Shown in pieces: positions 30,079 to 40,156 of a stretch of 61,473 nt of DNA. The DNA comes from Prorocentrum cordatum (Eukaryota; Sar; Dinophyceae; Prorocentrales; Prorocentraceae). Numbering within the stretch: the first letter of the stretch is position 1; each line of letters opens with the position of its first letter. Below the pieces are notes generated by a model. That model made no database searches. It had not been told where the DNA came from and worked only from the letters and a program-made list of their open reading frames with translations. Location: assembly GCA_963575745.1 (NCBI GenBank), contig CAUYUJ010000914.1, positions 64,001 to 125,473 on the forward strand. The letters are read 5' to 3'. The translations under genes were made by a program, and so were the position numbers.

Positions 30079-30993
30079 AACTAGCCAGCCTAGTTGCCGC
30101 TCTGCAACACCACGCCCGGCGGACTCCTTCGGAAAGCGGCCGAGTTCTCGCACCTGCTGCATGACCTCCTCGATCTTCGTCTGCTGCATGAGCCCGTCGG
30201 ACTTTGAAGCTCGGCTGCCCGCCTGCTGCAGAGTTTGAAGCTCGGCCTCCTGCTCCGGTGAGAAATGCTTGGCCTTCCGTGTTTTTCGGATGTGCCAAGC
30301 CAACTGCCGCTCTGCAAGCGGGCGTTGAGCGATCTCCTTCGGCCAGCTGCCGAATTCGCGCACCTGCTGCAGGATCTCATCGGTCTTCTGCTTCCGCTTG
30401 AACTCCTCGGTTGCAGCACGCTGAGCAGCAGCACCTGCAGCACGCTGAGCAGCAGCGCTGACGGCGCGTGACTCCTCGAGGTCTTGCAATTCCAACATCA
30501 CGTCACTAGGAATGCTCTCGCGGTGTTCAAAGAAACGTTTGGCCAACTTGTTTTCAGCTCGTGCTTCCTCAGACGTTCCTTTATTTCGCATCGGTATACG
30601 ACCGAACTGCTTCACGTCCTCGACGAGCGTTTGCAGAGATCCGCTTAATGCAGAACGCTGGAGGGCAGCGCTGACAGCGGCTGACTCTGAAGGCGTGGCG
30701 CATTCGAGGGCTTGCAACTCTAACATAACGTCATTAGGAATGCTGTCGCGGTGGTCGGAGAAACGTTTGGCCAACTTGTTTTCAGCTCGCACTTCCTCGG
30801 ACGTTCCTTTCTTGTGCTTCGGTATACGACCGAACTGCTTCACCAGGTCAACAATCCTTTGGACAGTACCGTTTAACACAGCACGCTGAGGAGGGGCACT
30901 GCTCACTGCAGCAGGCTGAGGAGCACCGCTGTTGGGTGCAGAAACGTCAGGAGCATGGCGCCCAGACCGAGAGCTACCAGCATGCCGCGGCAT
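30075..30993 (-). CDS. HA-like repeat N-terminus of the Helitron protein
   Basis: ATG 30993 (MPRHAGSSRSGRHAPD) is the likely start of the whole path, 43 bases after a spliced-leader relic. Four repeats of ~60-65 residues follow: each has V(K/R)-x-(F/L)-G-(R/S)-x-P-K, then E-(N/R)-(K/Q)-L-A, then a helical end SIPNDVMLELQ or FSPEQEAELQ. They resemble helicase-associated (HA) domains, small helical modules thought to bind DNA. I am fairly sure of the repeats, less of the HA name. An Ala-Ala-Gln-Arg-Ala variant of the dispersed repeat joins repeats two and three. The open frame continues to 29902, but that tail is out of register with the repeats. Confidence 0.7.
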
Positions 30994-31036
30994 TACTGTG
31001 TACAGTGGGTGCTGGGAAGTTCCTTTGTTAGGATAG

Positions 31037-31058
31037 CTCTAGGCAAGATGGCTACGGA
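31037..31058 (-). other. spliced-leader relic upstream of the Helitron gene
   Basis: Read on the minus strand, TCCGTAGCCAT then C then TTG then CCTAGAG matches the 22-nt dinoflagellate spliced leader at 18 of 22 positions without gaps. It ends 43 bases before ATG 30993. Further upstream, GCCATCTTGCCTAGAGCTAT occurs again (about 31092-31073) and a shorter TTGCCTAGAGCTATC about 31111-31097, so there are one full and two truncated tandem copies. Tandem leader relics are known in dinoflagellates where processed mRNAs return to the genome repeatedly. Confidence 0.7.
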
Positions 31059-31107
31059 GACATTTAGCAAGATAGCTCTAGGCAAGATGGCAAGATAGCT
31101 CTAGGCA

Positions 31108-31350
31108 ATGAGGCGTCCGAAAACGAGACACTGCCATCAACGCTTTTATAACTGGAGGAACCTCTGATACCGACACTGCTACGCACATGGAAGGTGTCTT
31201 GAAATGAGGCACAGCCAGAGTTGATATACAATGAGGCGTCCGAAAACGAGACACTGCTATCAACGCTTTTATAACTGAACGAACGTCTGATTTCGACACT
31301 GCTACGAATATGGGGGTTGTCTTGCAATAAAGCACGGCCATGACCTGATT
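31108..31350. repeat. ~125-bp tandem repeat, two units
   Basis: AATGAGGCGTCCGAAAACGA begins both units (31107 and 31228), followed by GACACTG, ATCAACGCTTTTATAACTG, GACACTGCTACG-A-ATGG and GTGTCTTG. It lies just upstream of the leader relics on the minus strand. From 31350 to 31760 no gene is evident; four copies of the oriented repeat occur there. Confidence 0.85.
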
Positions 31351-31766
31351 TAGATTCCACAGAAACACATGCAGAAATGTTTTGTTTTTCAAACACCGAA
31401 ATTCTCTGTAAACGAGACACTGTGAACGACTGCAGAACAGGCGCTTGTAGCAAAGGAAGTGCAGGCTGAGAAGCACCGCGGGCGAACGTGAATGAATCCG
31501 TTGGGCAACGTGAGCACAGACCGAAACACTGTGCAGGCACTCTCAAGGGAGCCAGGGCAGGCTGAGGAGGAATGCAGGCCGCAAACACTATTCGTGCACC
31601 AGACGCACAACAGTAAATAGTGCAGGCTGAGAAGCACCGCATAAACAACGAAACTACCAAACGATATGTTTGAGGCAAACCTAGTTGGCATCCCGCAAGG
31701 CGCAAGACAAAGATGCTTGCCATGTCCAGCAAGCTGAGAAGCATCGCTGACAAGACAGGAGAAAGC

Positions 31767-33663
31767 TCACCTCAAGCTTTCTCCTGAGGGGTGGCTTTCA
31801 AGAATGCGGCACTCCTTGGCGGATTCCGGCGTCGTGCTCCACTCATTCATCCGCTTATGCTCGCCTGATTGCTGAAGCTCTGTGCGCATCCCCAGTGTTC
31901 TCAATTGTTTAATGAAGTACTGCGCCTCAGACACGACGGAGTCGTCAATGTGGGTCACGCTGTGCACCGTCATGCCGTCTTTTGAACAGCCAGTAATGAG
32001 CAACAAGCAGTCTCTGTGCTTCGCTCGGTTGGGCGGATCCATTTTGAACGAGAGCAAGTTGTCAACTGAGCAGTGTCCGTGAATCGTCACTGAGTGGGAA
32101 GACTCACCGTCAGAAGCGTCCGTGACACCTGGTGTCGACACGACGAAGCCAGCCGCAGTGGATACGCACCGAGACTTCTGCGTGGTACGAACGAGAACAA
32201 CTGCCAAGTGGCAGTTCCGGGTAAGCTGAGAAGCGTCACCCCCGCCACCCGCTGGTGAGTACTGCACACGCATGCCGTAGAAGGGACAAGACCGTATCTC
32301 AGAGAGCTGTGCCGCGAGCATTGCATCCTGGCTCTCGCGGCACTGCTTCAGGATCTCCAAGACGACATTGTAAGACGTATTCGGGGCGTGCGATATCTGA
32401 AGCGGTGAAACGGCCACCACAGTCGTGTTGACTAAAGTCCGTTGAGGTGTGTCATCCTGTGCATTCGCAGCCACATTGCGCACGCGTCGTATGATGCGAC
32501 AATTGCTCAGTGGAGGGAAGGAGATAGCCTTCTCGTCGTGAACTTTTTTGAATTCTTGCATGCTATCAATGCCAGTCAAGGCGAAGGCTACCGCTTGGGA
32601 TACGCCGACTTTGCACGAGCCACTGAAATCACGAGCAGTAGTCGTAAAGAACACGCGCTCGCCTGTGTTCTCCACCGCAGAGTCGGCTGGCTCCGGTTCC
32701 TCAAGCCTCATCCCATTGACCTGCAACAAGAGTGGCAAGTTTGCATTCGGATCATCAGACGCCATAGCCAAAAAGGCACAGCAGGAGAGGAGTGCTTCTC
32801 CGGTGAGAATCTGCGAAGCCTGGTCTGGATCCCAAGTACCCGCATGAGCGGTGGTCAGCTGCTCCCGGTCCATCGCGAAGTCTTGAGTGGCTGCTAAGTC
32901 GTGTAGTTGAGTCATTCTGGGACAAGAGCATGCGAAATCCACCACGCGATCTTGCGACAAGTTCAGCTCCAGTTTGCCGTCGAATTTGCCCGCCACGTTG
33001 AGAAACAGCAGCGGTTGTCCTTTGTGAGAGCGACAAAGCTCTATGTTGGTGGATCCCCAGACTGCAATCACAGCCTCCGCTGTCTTGGAGTTACTCGTCT
33101 GTGTGCCGTCGACCAGATGTACACTTGCCACTGGAGGGTGGCCAGCGGGAGCGCGGGTTTCTGAAACAGAATGAACCACAGCCATGACATCGAAGCAACG
33201 CTGCGATTTGATGTTCATCATGTCTGCCACTGTAGTCGCTGGAGCCGGCGCCGATGCCAAGGAGGTCTCCTCCGGAGAGCATTTGAGCACTGGAGTGCAG
33301 GTTGTGCGCTTGAGGTCGACCACGACACGAACAGACGTATGCACAAAAGCGTCCTGCTGCCGACTGTCCAGGCCGACGCTGGAGAGTTTCCACGCCGTCA
33401 TCGGAGGGAACTTTTTTCAGAGCAGCTTGGACTTCTGCTGGAGTTCCTTTGAGGATGGCCTCACAATAGTGCTCTGAGTCTGTGCCAAGCAGAATGCATG
33501 TGAATCGGTTTGCATGGACTAGCTGGCCATTGTTCCTGCTCTTGTACGAGTACTTGATCTCCCTGGGCTTGTATACTCGGACAAGGAAGTCTTGGGTTTT
33601 TTTGGCGCTGCTCTTCGCGAGAAAACCCAGTGGAGACGTCGGCTGTTCTGCAGCAGCAGCCAT
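31767..33663 (-). pseudogene. RPA/OB-fold-like single-strand DNA-binding protein, one frame change
   Basis: Starts at ATG 33663 (MAAAAEQPTSPLGFLAKSSA). The first frame gives FLVRVYKPREIKYSYKSRNN and FTCILLGTDSEHYCEAILKG, then the conserved path moves to the second frame at AAAAAAG near 33415 (QQDAFVHTSVRVVVDLKRTT). The core FDVMAVVHSVSETRAP, VASVHLVDGTQT, AVIAVWG and GQPLLFLNVAGKFDG plus LELNLSQDRVVDF has the strand pattern and hydrophobic spacing of an RPA1 OB-fold. The last 300 residues are unassigned. It encodes one repeat-derived GGDASQL. RPA coats single-stranded DNA; with a Helitron it would protect the displaced strand. The fold call is by eye and should be treated as a good candidate. 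Stop is TGA. Confidence 0.55.
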
Positions 33664-33720
33664 GGTAGCTCACCCGGAGGATCACCGTGGAGCGCACAGT
33701 GACACAGGCTGAGAAGCACC

Positions 33721-34870
33721 GTGCACGGCACGGTGAGACTGGTTGAGCGGATGCGGACAAGGCTCGCTTTTGTTTCGAACTCCTGCAATCCAAGTTCTTT
33801 GAACCAGAACGGCAATGATTACAGAATTTCAAAGTTACAAGTGATGCCTCCACGAAGCACCCCCCCTGTGGAGTCGAGAAAGCGTGTTGCTGTATGTGTG
33901 CGTGACTCGATGGATGTGATGTGTGTGCTGTGTGGCCCCGCCCCCAAAAATGTTTCGGCCTCTCAAGGCCCCCCCCGCTCCACGAATCCCATTGGGGGGT
34001 CGAGATCCCCGCTCTGGTGGGCGGAGACGCCAAAGGCTTCGAAATCCGCGAGGGAGGGAAGGATAAGGGAGAAGAAAAGGACGGAGAGGGAGGGCTCGGA
34101 GGCCCTTGGAGGGGGGGATGTGCCCATCCGAGGGAACGGTGCACCCCCCCTCCCCGTCGTGAAAACGAGGCACCAGCCGTGGCAACGACCCCCCCCTATC
34201 CCCCTCCGCGACCTGAGTAGACCACCCAGGCCAGCGGAGGACGTCATAGGGGGCGGGGGTTCTGACTTCGATGAAAGAAGAAGGAGGAAAGCGGGGGGCA
34301 AGGATCAGGCAGACGAAAGCCCTTTTAGGCTTTACCCGGCGTGTGGAAATGCCCCTTTTGGCTTTTGCGGGGACTAACCCGCGCGGTCGCCCGCAGGCGA
34401 CAGGGCGCCCAGGCCCTCTCCGCGCGCGCAGCCGCGTGGCAAACTACATGCGCACGATGGCCCGTGGAATCAAATGGAACCGTCCGCGGCGAGTCGTCCG
34501 CGGCGACTCAGGACCACGCCGCCCTGGAAGAAGAGGCGCTACAAGGATGCATTCTGCGACGCTGGAGATCCCGATGCGACGAGGACGCTGCAGAGAAACA
34601 TTCTGCGCGCGTACGCACGACCTGGAACGACAAGCACAATACGGGAACAAATTCGGTGACGTTGGAGTCCCCGATGAGACGAAGAAGCAGCAGAGACACG
34701 TCTCAAGGCGCAGCAACACCGAAGTGACGCAAACGCACCCCGCGACACGACAAGGACGCTGCAAGAAGAAACTCGGCGACGCAGGAGTGCGTGGAAGCCA
34801 CAAAGGCATGGAAAGGAGGCTACGAGGAAACTACAGAGCATTCAAAGCGTCTCGAGCTTAGGGAGCCTTC
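33721..34870. other. no supportable gene; degenerate ~95-bp repeat near the end
   Basis: C/G-rich DNA to about 34380. From about 34540 to 34810 three loose units share GCGACG(C/T)(T/A)GGAG, CCCGATG(C/A)GACGA and GCAGAGA(A/C)ACA. Overlapping frames on both strands have no domain. Confidence 0.5.
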
Positions 34871-35109
34871 CTCAGAGCCCTGGTGCGCACGACTTTGGCC
34901 GAAGGCCATCATATATGCAAGTACAAGAGTTCATGCAGAAATCTCTTGTGCATGTGCTGGTGCCACTGCTGCGAGCAGGCAGTGGAACGAGCGAGGAGGG
35001 GGTATCAACCTTGACAGCCGGCCCCCGCCCCCTTCCCTTGACCGCGCTCCGCGGCCGGGCGCAAGCGCGGCCGGTCGGGGCAGCCGGCAGGGGCAGCCGG
35101 CCGGGGCAG

Positions 35110-35935
35110 CCGGCCGCCCTCCCCTCCTGCTCGTCCTCCTCCTCCTCCTCCTGCTCGTCCTCGTCCTCCTCCTGCTCGTTTTCTTTCTCCTGCTCCTCCT
35201 CCTCCTCCTCCTCCTCCTCCTCTTTCTCCTGCTCCTCCTCCTCCTCCTCCTCCTCCTCCTCCTCTTCCTCTTGCTCGTCCTCGTTCTCGTCGTCCTCGTC
35301 TTGCTCGTCCTCCTCCTCCTGGTGCTCTCTCCTCCTCCTCCTCCTCCTCCTCCTCCTCCTCCTCCTCCTCCTGGTGGTCCTCGTTCTCCTCCTCCTGGTG
35401 CTCTCCCCCCCCCTCCTCCTCCTCCTCCTCGTCCTCCTCCTCCTCTTCCTCCTCCTCCTCCTCCTCCTCCTCCTCCTCCTCCTCCTCCTCCTCCTCCTCC
35501 TGGTAGTCCTCCCCCTCCCCTCCTCCTCCTCCTCCTCCTCCTGGTAGTCCTCCCTCCTCCCCTCCCTCCTCCTCCTCCGCCTCTTCTCTGGTCGCCTCGT
35601 TTCTCGTCCTCCTCGTCTTGCTCGTCCTCCTCCTCGTGGTGTTCTCATCTCTCCTCCTCCCCCTCCTCCTCTCACTCCTCCTCCTCCTCCTCCTCCTCCT
35701 CCTGTGGTCCTCGTTCTCCCCTCCTCCTGTGTCTCTCCCCCCATCCTCCTCCTCCTCCTCCTCTCCTCCTCCTCCTCGTCCTCATCCTCCTCCTCCTCCT
35801 CCTCCTCTTCATCCTCCTCCTCCTCCTCCCCTCCTCCTCCTCCTCCTCCCGCCTCCTCCTCCTCTCCTCCTCCTGGTAGTACCTCCACCCCCCTCCTCCT
35901 CCTCCTCCTCCTCCTCCTCCTGGCGAAACGAGTAG
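35110..35935. repeat. CTC/TCC polypyrimidine microsatellite, ~0.8 kb
   Basis: Almost pure plus-strand pyrimidines built from TCC units with occasional TCG and TGG. The opposite strand is pure purine and opens a 338-residue Glu/Arg frame that is an artefact. Such mirror-like tracts can form triplex DNA. Confidence 0.98.
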
Positions 35936-36240
35936 AAGGAGGAGGAGAGGCGTACGAGTACTACTACGACTAAACGGGAAGTAGTAGCTGTAAAAGTAGT
36001 ACTGATGGTAGTAGTGGTAACAGTGAAGTAGTAGTTGTATTTGGCGGGAGTGAACGAGTGAAGTGTAGTTGAAGTGGGTGTCGTGGTAACAGCGAAGTGA
36101 AGTATAGTTGTAGTGGGTGGATGGCAGTAGTGGTAACAGTGAAGTGTAGTTGCAGTGGGTGTAGTGGTAACAGTCAAATACGGCGGATGCCTTGGAGAAG
36201 GAATCAGGGGGTCGGCCGTGGGTATGGCCGCCGCTGGCTA
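35936..36240. repeat. GTAGTAGTAG/GTGGTAACAGTGAAGT low-complexity repeat
   Basis: About six loose units of GTAGT(A/T)GTGGTAACAGTGAAGT from 36005 to 36175. No gene. Confidence 0.7.
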
Positions 36241-36245
36241 TTCAA

Positions 36246-36605
36246 AATGTGGCCCGGGAATGGAGTTCTGGGAGCTCGAAGAGCACGAAGTGGCCTACAG
36301 TTGGCTCCGGGCATCCAAAATGTGGCCCGGGAATGGAATTCTGGGAACTCGAAGAGCACGAAGTGTGTGACTGTTGAATCCGGCCCTCCAGAATGTGGCC
36401 CGGGAATGGCGTTCTGGGATGTCGAAGAGCACGAAGTGTGTGACTGTTGCATCTGGTTATTCTAAATGTGGCCCGGGAATGGCGTTCTGGGATGTCGAAG
36501 AGCACGAAGTGTGTGACTGTTGCATCCGGGTATTGAGAATGTGGCCTGGGAATGGAGTTCTGGGAAGTCGAAGAGCACGAAGTGTGTGACTGTTGGTGAA
36601 AAACG
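36246..36605. repeat. 73-bp tandem repeat, five units
   Basis: Units begin AATGTGGCCCGGGAATGG at 36246, 36318, 36392, 36465 and 36538; each continues GTTCTGGGA, TCGAAGAGCACGAAGTG and a variable ~15-bp spacer. The spacing of 72-74 bp is regular, but units are adjacent and not separated by unique spacers, so it is not a CRISPR array. Confidence 0.95.
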
Positions 36606-37310
36606 AGCCCTGCACCCTGCCGCCCGGCAACTCCCCAACACCTGCCCGGACCCCCCTGTGGAGTGATCTGTGAGCTCTTTTGAGACCACTAGAAACCTAT
36701 CAGTCTTCGCTGTTAGGTAAAAACACGAATGTCGGCATGCTTCGCGAGAGTTGCTGCTGTGAGATGGGCTGGTGGGGATACGCGAAGCGTAAAGAATTCC
36801 AAATCGTGATTCGGTCGTTCAGGGAGACGGCGGTTGGAGGCAGGGTGGCCCGAGGAAGCCCCCGGAGGCCCCCAGGAGGCCTCCAGAAGGCCTTAAGAAA
36901 GCCCGAAACAACTTTTGTGAGGCCCCTAGAGGCTCTCCAAGGAGGAGCCTCCGCAAAAAAGAGCTGAGGAGGATGGGGAGAATGCGCAGGGTATGGCGAA
37001 AATAAGAAACAATAAGCATGGAGGAAGGATAACGAATAACATCATTATAGCCACGATGCCAGAAAAGGCAACCAGGAGTTATCGCTAAATTGTCGGCTTG
37101 ACCTTCCTGCCATGCCGCCTGCATACCAAACTTCAAGGACCAAGGTGCATGGCGCGAAACGCCACTACAGTCTTGTGTGTATATATATGGATGTGATGTG
37201 TTTGTGTGTGTGCCGTTCCCCTTTGTTGGTCCCGCTTGCTCCCTTCCCCTCACTTCGCCCCTGTGCCATCTTGGAGCACACGTGGGCACACGCTAACGTG
37301 GATTCGGCAT
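36606..37310. other. no gene
   Basis: Includes a short GGAGGCCCCCAGGAGGCC-like stretch (36850-36900) and otherwise unique DNA without a convincing frame. Confidence 0.5.
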
Positions 37311-37344
37311 CCGTGGATCTGGCGCGCGGGCGCCAGATCCACGG
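37311..37344. other. perfect 14-bp inverted repeat (hairpin)
   Basis: CCGTGGATCTGGCG, six-base loop CGCGGG, then the exact complement CGCCAGATCCACGG. A second GTGGAT word precedes it at 37297. No gene boundary nearby; function unknown. Confidence 0.9.
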
Positions 37345-37589
37345 ATCGGGGAAGGTACCCCCGAAACGTGACGCCAGTGCCGCCATTTTTGGCGACGGAG
37401 CGCGCCGATGTCGCATGGAAGCGGCACCCGTCGCTAATCCACGCTGCCTTGATACATGCTTTCGTGGCCCCGACACCTTTGGTGGCGAACACATGATGCC
37501 CGCGCCACGGCTCTCGGCCTCATCAAAACAGCTTGGAGCTTGGAGCTCCTCTGTGGGGAGCACCTCGCTCCCCCACTCACTGACTCAGC

Positions 37590-37770
37590 CCTTCCTTCTC
37601 CTCCCCGCCTCCTCCTGCTCATCGACCCTTCTCCTCCTCCCTCCTCCTCTCCTCCTCCCCCTCCTCCTCCCGCCCGTCCCTTCAACTCCTCCTCCTGCCG
37701 CGCCACCAGCATACTCCTCCTCCTCCTCCTCCTCCTCCTCCTCCTCCTCCTTCTCCTCCTCCTCTTCCCA
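37590..37770. repeat. CTC microsatellite
   Basis: Pyrimidine tract of TCC units interrupted at 37680-37710. From 37770 to 38910 no gene is evident: C/G-rich sequence with many overlapping open frames. Confidence 0.9.
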
Positions 37771-38648
37771 GGCGAAGAGGACGCACTCGGCGAGCCCTTG
37801 CGCCTCCGAGCCTGATGCCGGAAAAGCCTCACCGCCCGCCCGCGTTCAAACGGCGAGCGCCGCCACCGGCGCCCGGCGCCCGCAGCCGCCGTGCCAAGGG
37901 CGCCGCGGCTCCACCCAGGGCCAAAGCCAACGACCGTCGGGTGCGAACGTATAGGGGGGCAATACATGATGGGGCAGCGAGGGCTGCAGAAAAGGGCCCG
38001 TACCATATGGCCCCTGGACCCTGAAGGGGCCATAAAGGGCCCCAGAGGGGGCCTCCAGGGCCCGAAAACGGAACCTTTCTCCCCCCCCCTTTTAACGCCC
38101 CCTATTAATTCGCGCCCAAGACTGAGGGAGAACGATACGGTCGGGAACTTTTGGACAGCGTGTCGCTCCGCCCCTTCGGGCCCACCACGCTTCGGCGCGA
38201 TACGCTATCCGTATCGCGGTCCCCAGGCGTCTCCGTCCGGAGCCTTTTCGAGCATCCCGCCCCTCGGAGCGGAGTGGCACGCCACCCGCTTGCAAGGCAC
38301 AGCGTGTCGCTGTGGCTACCGCCGTGACACGCCGAGCAAAAGTTCCCAGTCGTGGGGGAGGGGGACTAGCCCACCCTGAGATCCTGGAGTCGCAATTTTT
38401 GACAATGGGCGGTTTGGCCTCGTTTCGGGCCCCCCTTGGGGATCAGCACAGATCGACGCGGCTCGACAGTGCAGCAGAAAGACGGGGCCCAGAGCTCCCA
38501 TCGCGAATTTTCGCGAAATTACAGTTCTTGCCGTAGCGTCGGAACTCAGGGACACAAGAGACTGGCCCACCTGGGGGGGGGCATGCAATTCGACGAGATC
38601 CGTGCACATCCACCGCCGCTGGCCAGGCCCATCCTGGGCCCAGGAGCC

Positions 38649-38682
<34 letters not shown>
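38649..38682. repeat. TA/CA dinucleotide repeat
   Basis: A run of about 12 TA units followed by four CA units. Confidence 0.95.
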
Positions 38683-38913
38683 CCGGCCGTGGCTTGGCTG
38701 GGAGCGGTGGAGCGTTATGTGTAGACTTCGTCGCCCGAACGCGGACTTGGAGCAGGCGATGCAGGCCGAAGGATCGCCGACAGGCCCTCGACAGCGAAGC
38801 CGCCGCCCCCACCTGAGCGGGCCAGGATCGGCGAGCTGTGGGCGACTCGACTCGGGGCCGATGCTCCCCTCCCCCCCCCCTTGAGCCAGCACCCCGGGTC
38901 CCTGCCCCCGAAA

Positions 38914-39102
38914 GACCCAGACCCCCGACGTCATGAATTTTTCATGACGTCGACCCCCAGCGGTCTGGACCCATTCCCCAGGACCGGTTTTTCGTCCTGA
39001 GTCGTTTTTTGACGCTCCCGAGGGCCGGTAAGGGCCCCCGGAGGCCGAAAATCATGAAAAACCTCCCGTCGTGATTTTTTCATGACTCGAGGGGGTCTGG
39101 GA
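38914..39102. repeat. dispersed 189-bp hairpin repeat, copy 1
   Basis: Nearly identical to 44158-44347. It contains a perfect palindrome at 38927-38951 (GACGTCATGAA, TTT, TTCATGACGTC) and a second inverted pair, ATCATGAAAAA and TTTTTTCATGA, near its right end. It starts at GACCCAGACCCCC and ends at GAGGGGGTCTGGGA, which are themselves partly complementary, so the unit may be a foldback element. Confidence 0.9.
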
Positions 39103-40156
39103 AGAGGGAGGGCCCCAGGCAGCCGCCAGTTCGACATTGTCAGTCCGGCCCCCAGAGGTCCCCGGCCCCTTCCCCGGGGGCGCTGTTTCGCCCCGGGTCC
39201 ATTTCTGCGGGGCCCCTTCGGCCCGAACACGGGCCCCCGGGCGCCGAAGTCCACGGGAAACCGCCGGGCGGAAAAGCTCGGGTCCTCGGATCGCTGGGGT
39301 CGGATCGGAGGAGGGCAGCTTCCAGTGGGGATGGGCCCGAGACTGAGGTCGGGCCTGCCCCCCTACGGGCCGATTTTCGAGGAAAAATAACAAATACTCA
39401 AGAATGGCCCCAAATGGTCAAAACGTTTAAAGAAAATAGTATTAGTCCCCAGACTATTTTTGACTACTTCTGAATACTCCTCCTGTAGATGGACAAGCCC
39501 GACTCAACCCGAGACCTCTGCGAGCCCGCGGGCCTGGAGGCCACGTCTCTCGGACGGCGCGACCGCTCCAGGGCGCCCCCCCCCCCGAGAGTTCTGCGAG
39601 AGAGCGCCGTCGGGGAGCGCTCTGGGCTTAGCTGCCCCGATGCGCAACACGCAAAGCGTACCGCATCGATGCGGAACTCAACACGTAGGCTGAAAACGTA
39701 GGTCCGACGCGATGTGTTCGCCCAAACGTGGTCCAATACGTGGAGCCAACACGCAACGTATTGACACGGACGTCTTGAACACGGGACGTGTTGCGTTTCA
39801 AAACGCGCGTATCGAGGCAACTCAGGCTCAGCGACTCCTCCCTGCCCTCGGCCTTCTCCCGACCCAGATCTGCAGCGCAGGCCTGCGAAAAAGGGGGTCC
39901 GAGCACAGCCAACCCGTACAGCAAGGATGCGCAAGGAGGATGCAAAAGGGCCTTGGACGCCCATTCCGAAGCCTTGTCGAGCGGGGCGCGGCCCGCGAAC
40001 GTGGTCCAGGAGGGACCGAGGAGGCAAGAATTCAAGGCTATCCTTGGGAAGGCTGCCCATCCTCCCTATGCGGGTTGACTCTGATTAGCTGGGTTTGGAT
40101 GATCGCACCCGTACTCGGAAGCTGGGCGAGGGCTGGCAAATCCGTGGCCGCCAAAA
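39103..40156. other. no gene; contains one diverged dispersed repeat
   Basis: At about 39440-39510 CCCCAGACTATTTTTGACTA and TCCTCCTGTAGATGGACAAG reappear in diverged form at 43090-43150. Several antisense frames exist but none has a domain. Confidence 0.5.

Larger units (their letters stand above)
21890..33720 (-). mobile_element. Helitron-like element with Rep-helicase and RPA-like genes (limits approximate)
   Basis: The span is defined by two co-oriented genes (RPA-like 33663-31767; Rep-helicase 30993-22080) and by a short oriented repeat found only here. Helitrons move by rolling-circle replication: an HUH endonuclease nicks one strand, a PIF1-type helicase unwinds, and plant and some other elements also carry an RPA-like single-strand-binding protein; all three parts are present. 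I could not identify the usual 5' TC and 3' hairpin-CTRR ends, so the limits are taken from the outermost repeat copies (21894 and 33706). The protein path is interrupted by three TAG codons and two frame changes, so this copy may be inactive. Confidence 0.75.
21890..33720 (+). repeat. dispersed ~17-bp repeat AGGCTGAGAAGCACC, over 20 copies
   Basis: The word (GC)AGGCTGAG(A/G)AGCACC(GC) and close variants occur at about 21894, 21927, 21977, 22001, 22507, 23029, 23935, 25237, 25975, 26520, 27261, 28101, 28983, 29016, 29814, 30420, 30440, 30888, 30912, 31462, 31557, 31624, 31730, 32223 and 33706. All copies read this way on the plus strand. Within the minus-strand genes all translate in one frame as G-A-(S/P)-Q-P-A or a variant. 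Two copies (22507, 27261) share a longer flank coding AGPDLR. I found none outside this span. Confidence 0.9.

Noticed and set aside
33735-33765. Possible spliced-leader relic before the RPA-like gene (minus strand TCCGCATCCGCTCAACC)
   Set aside because: It aligns only with a six-base gap and three mismatches; chance is likely.
34791-35888. Open frames of 362 and 338 residues (poly-Leu/Pro/Ser; poly-Glu/Arg)
   Set aside because: They lie wholly in the CTC microsatellite and are open only because TCC/CTC units lack stops.
36246-36605. Possible CRISPR array
   Set aside because: The 73-bp units are contiguous and similar along their whole length; no unique spacers, no cas genes, and a eukaryotic context.
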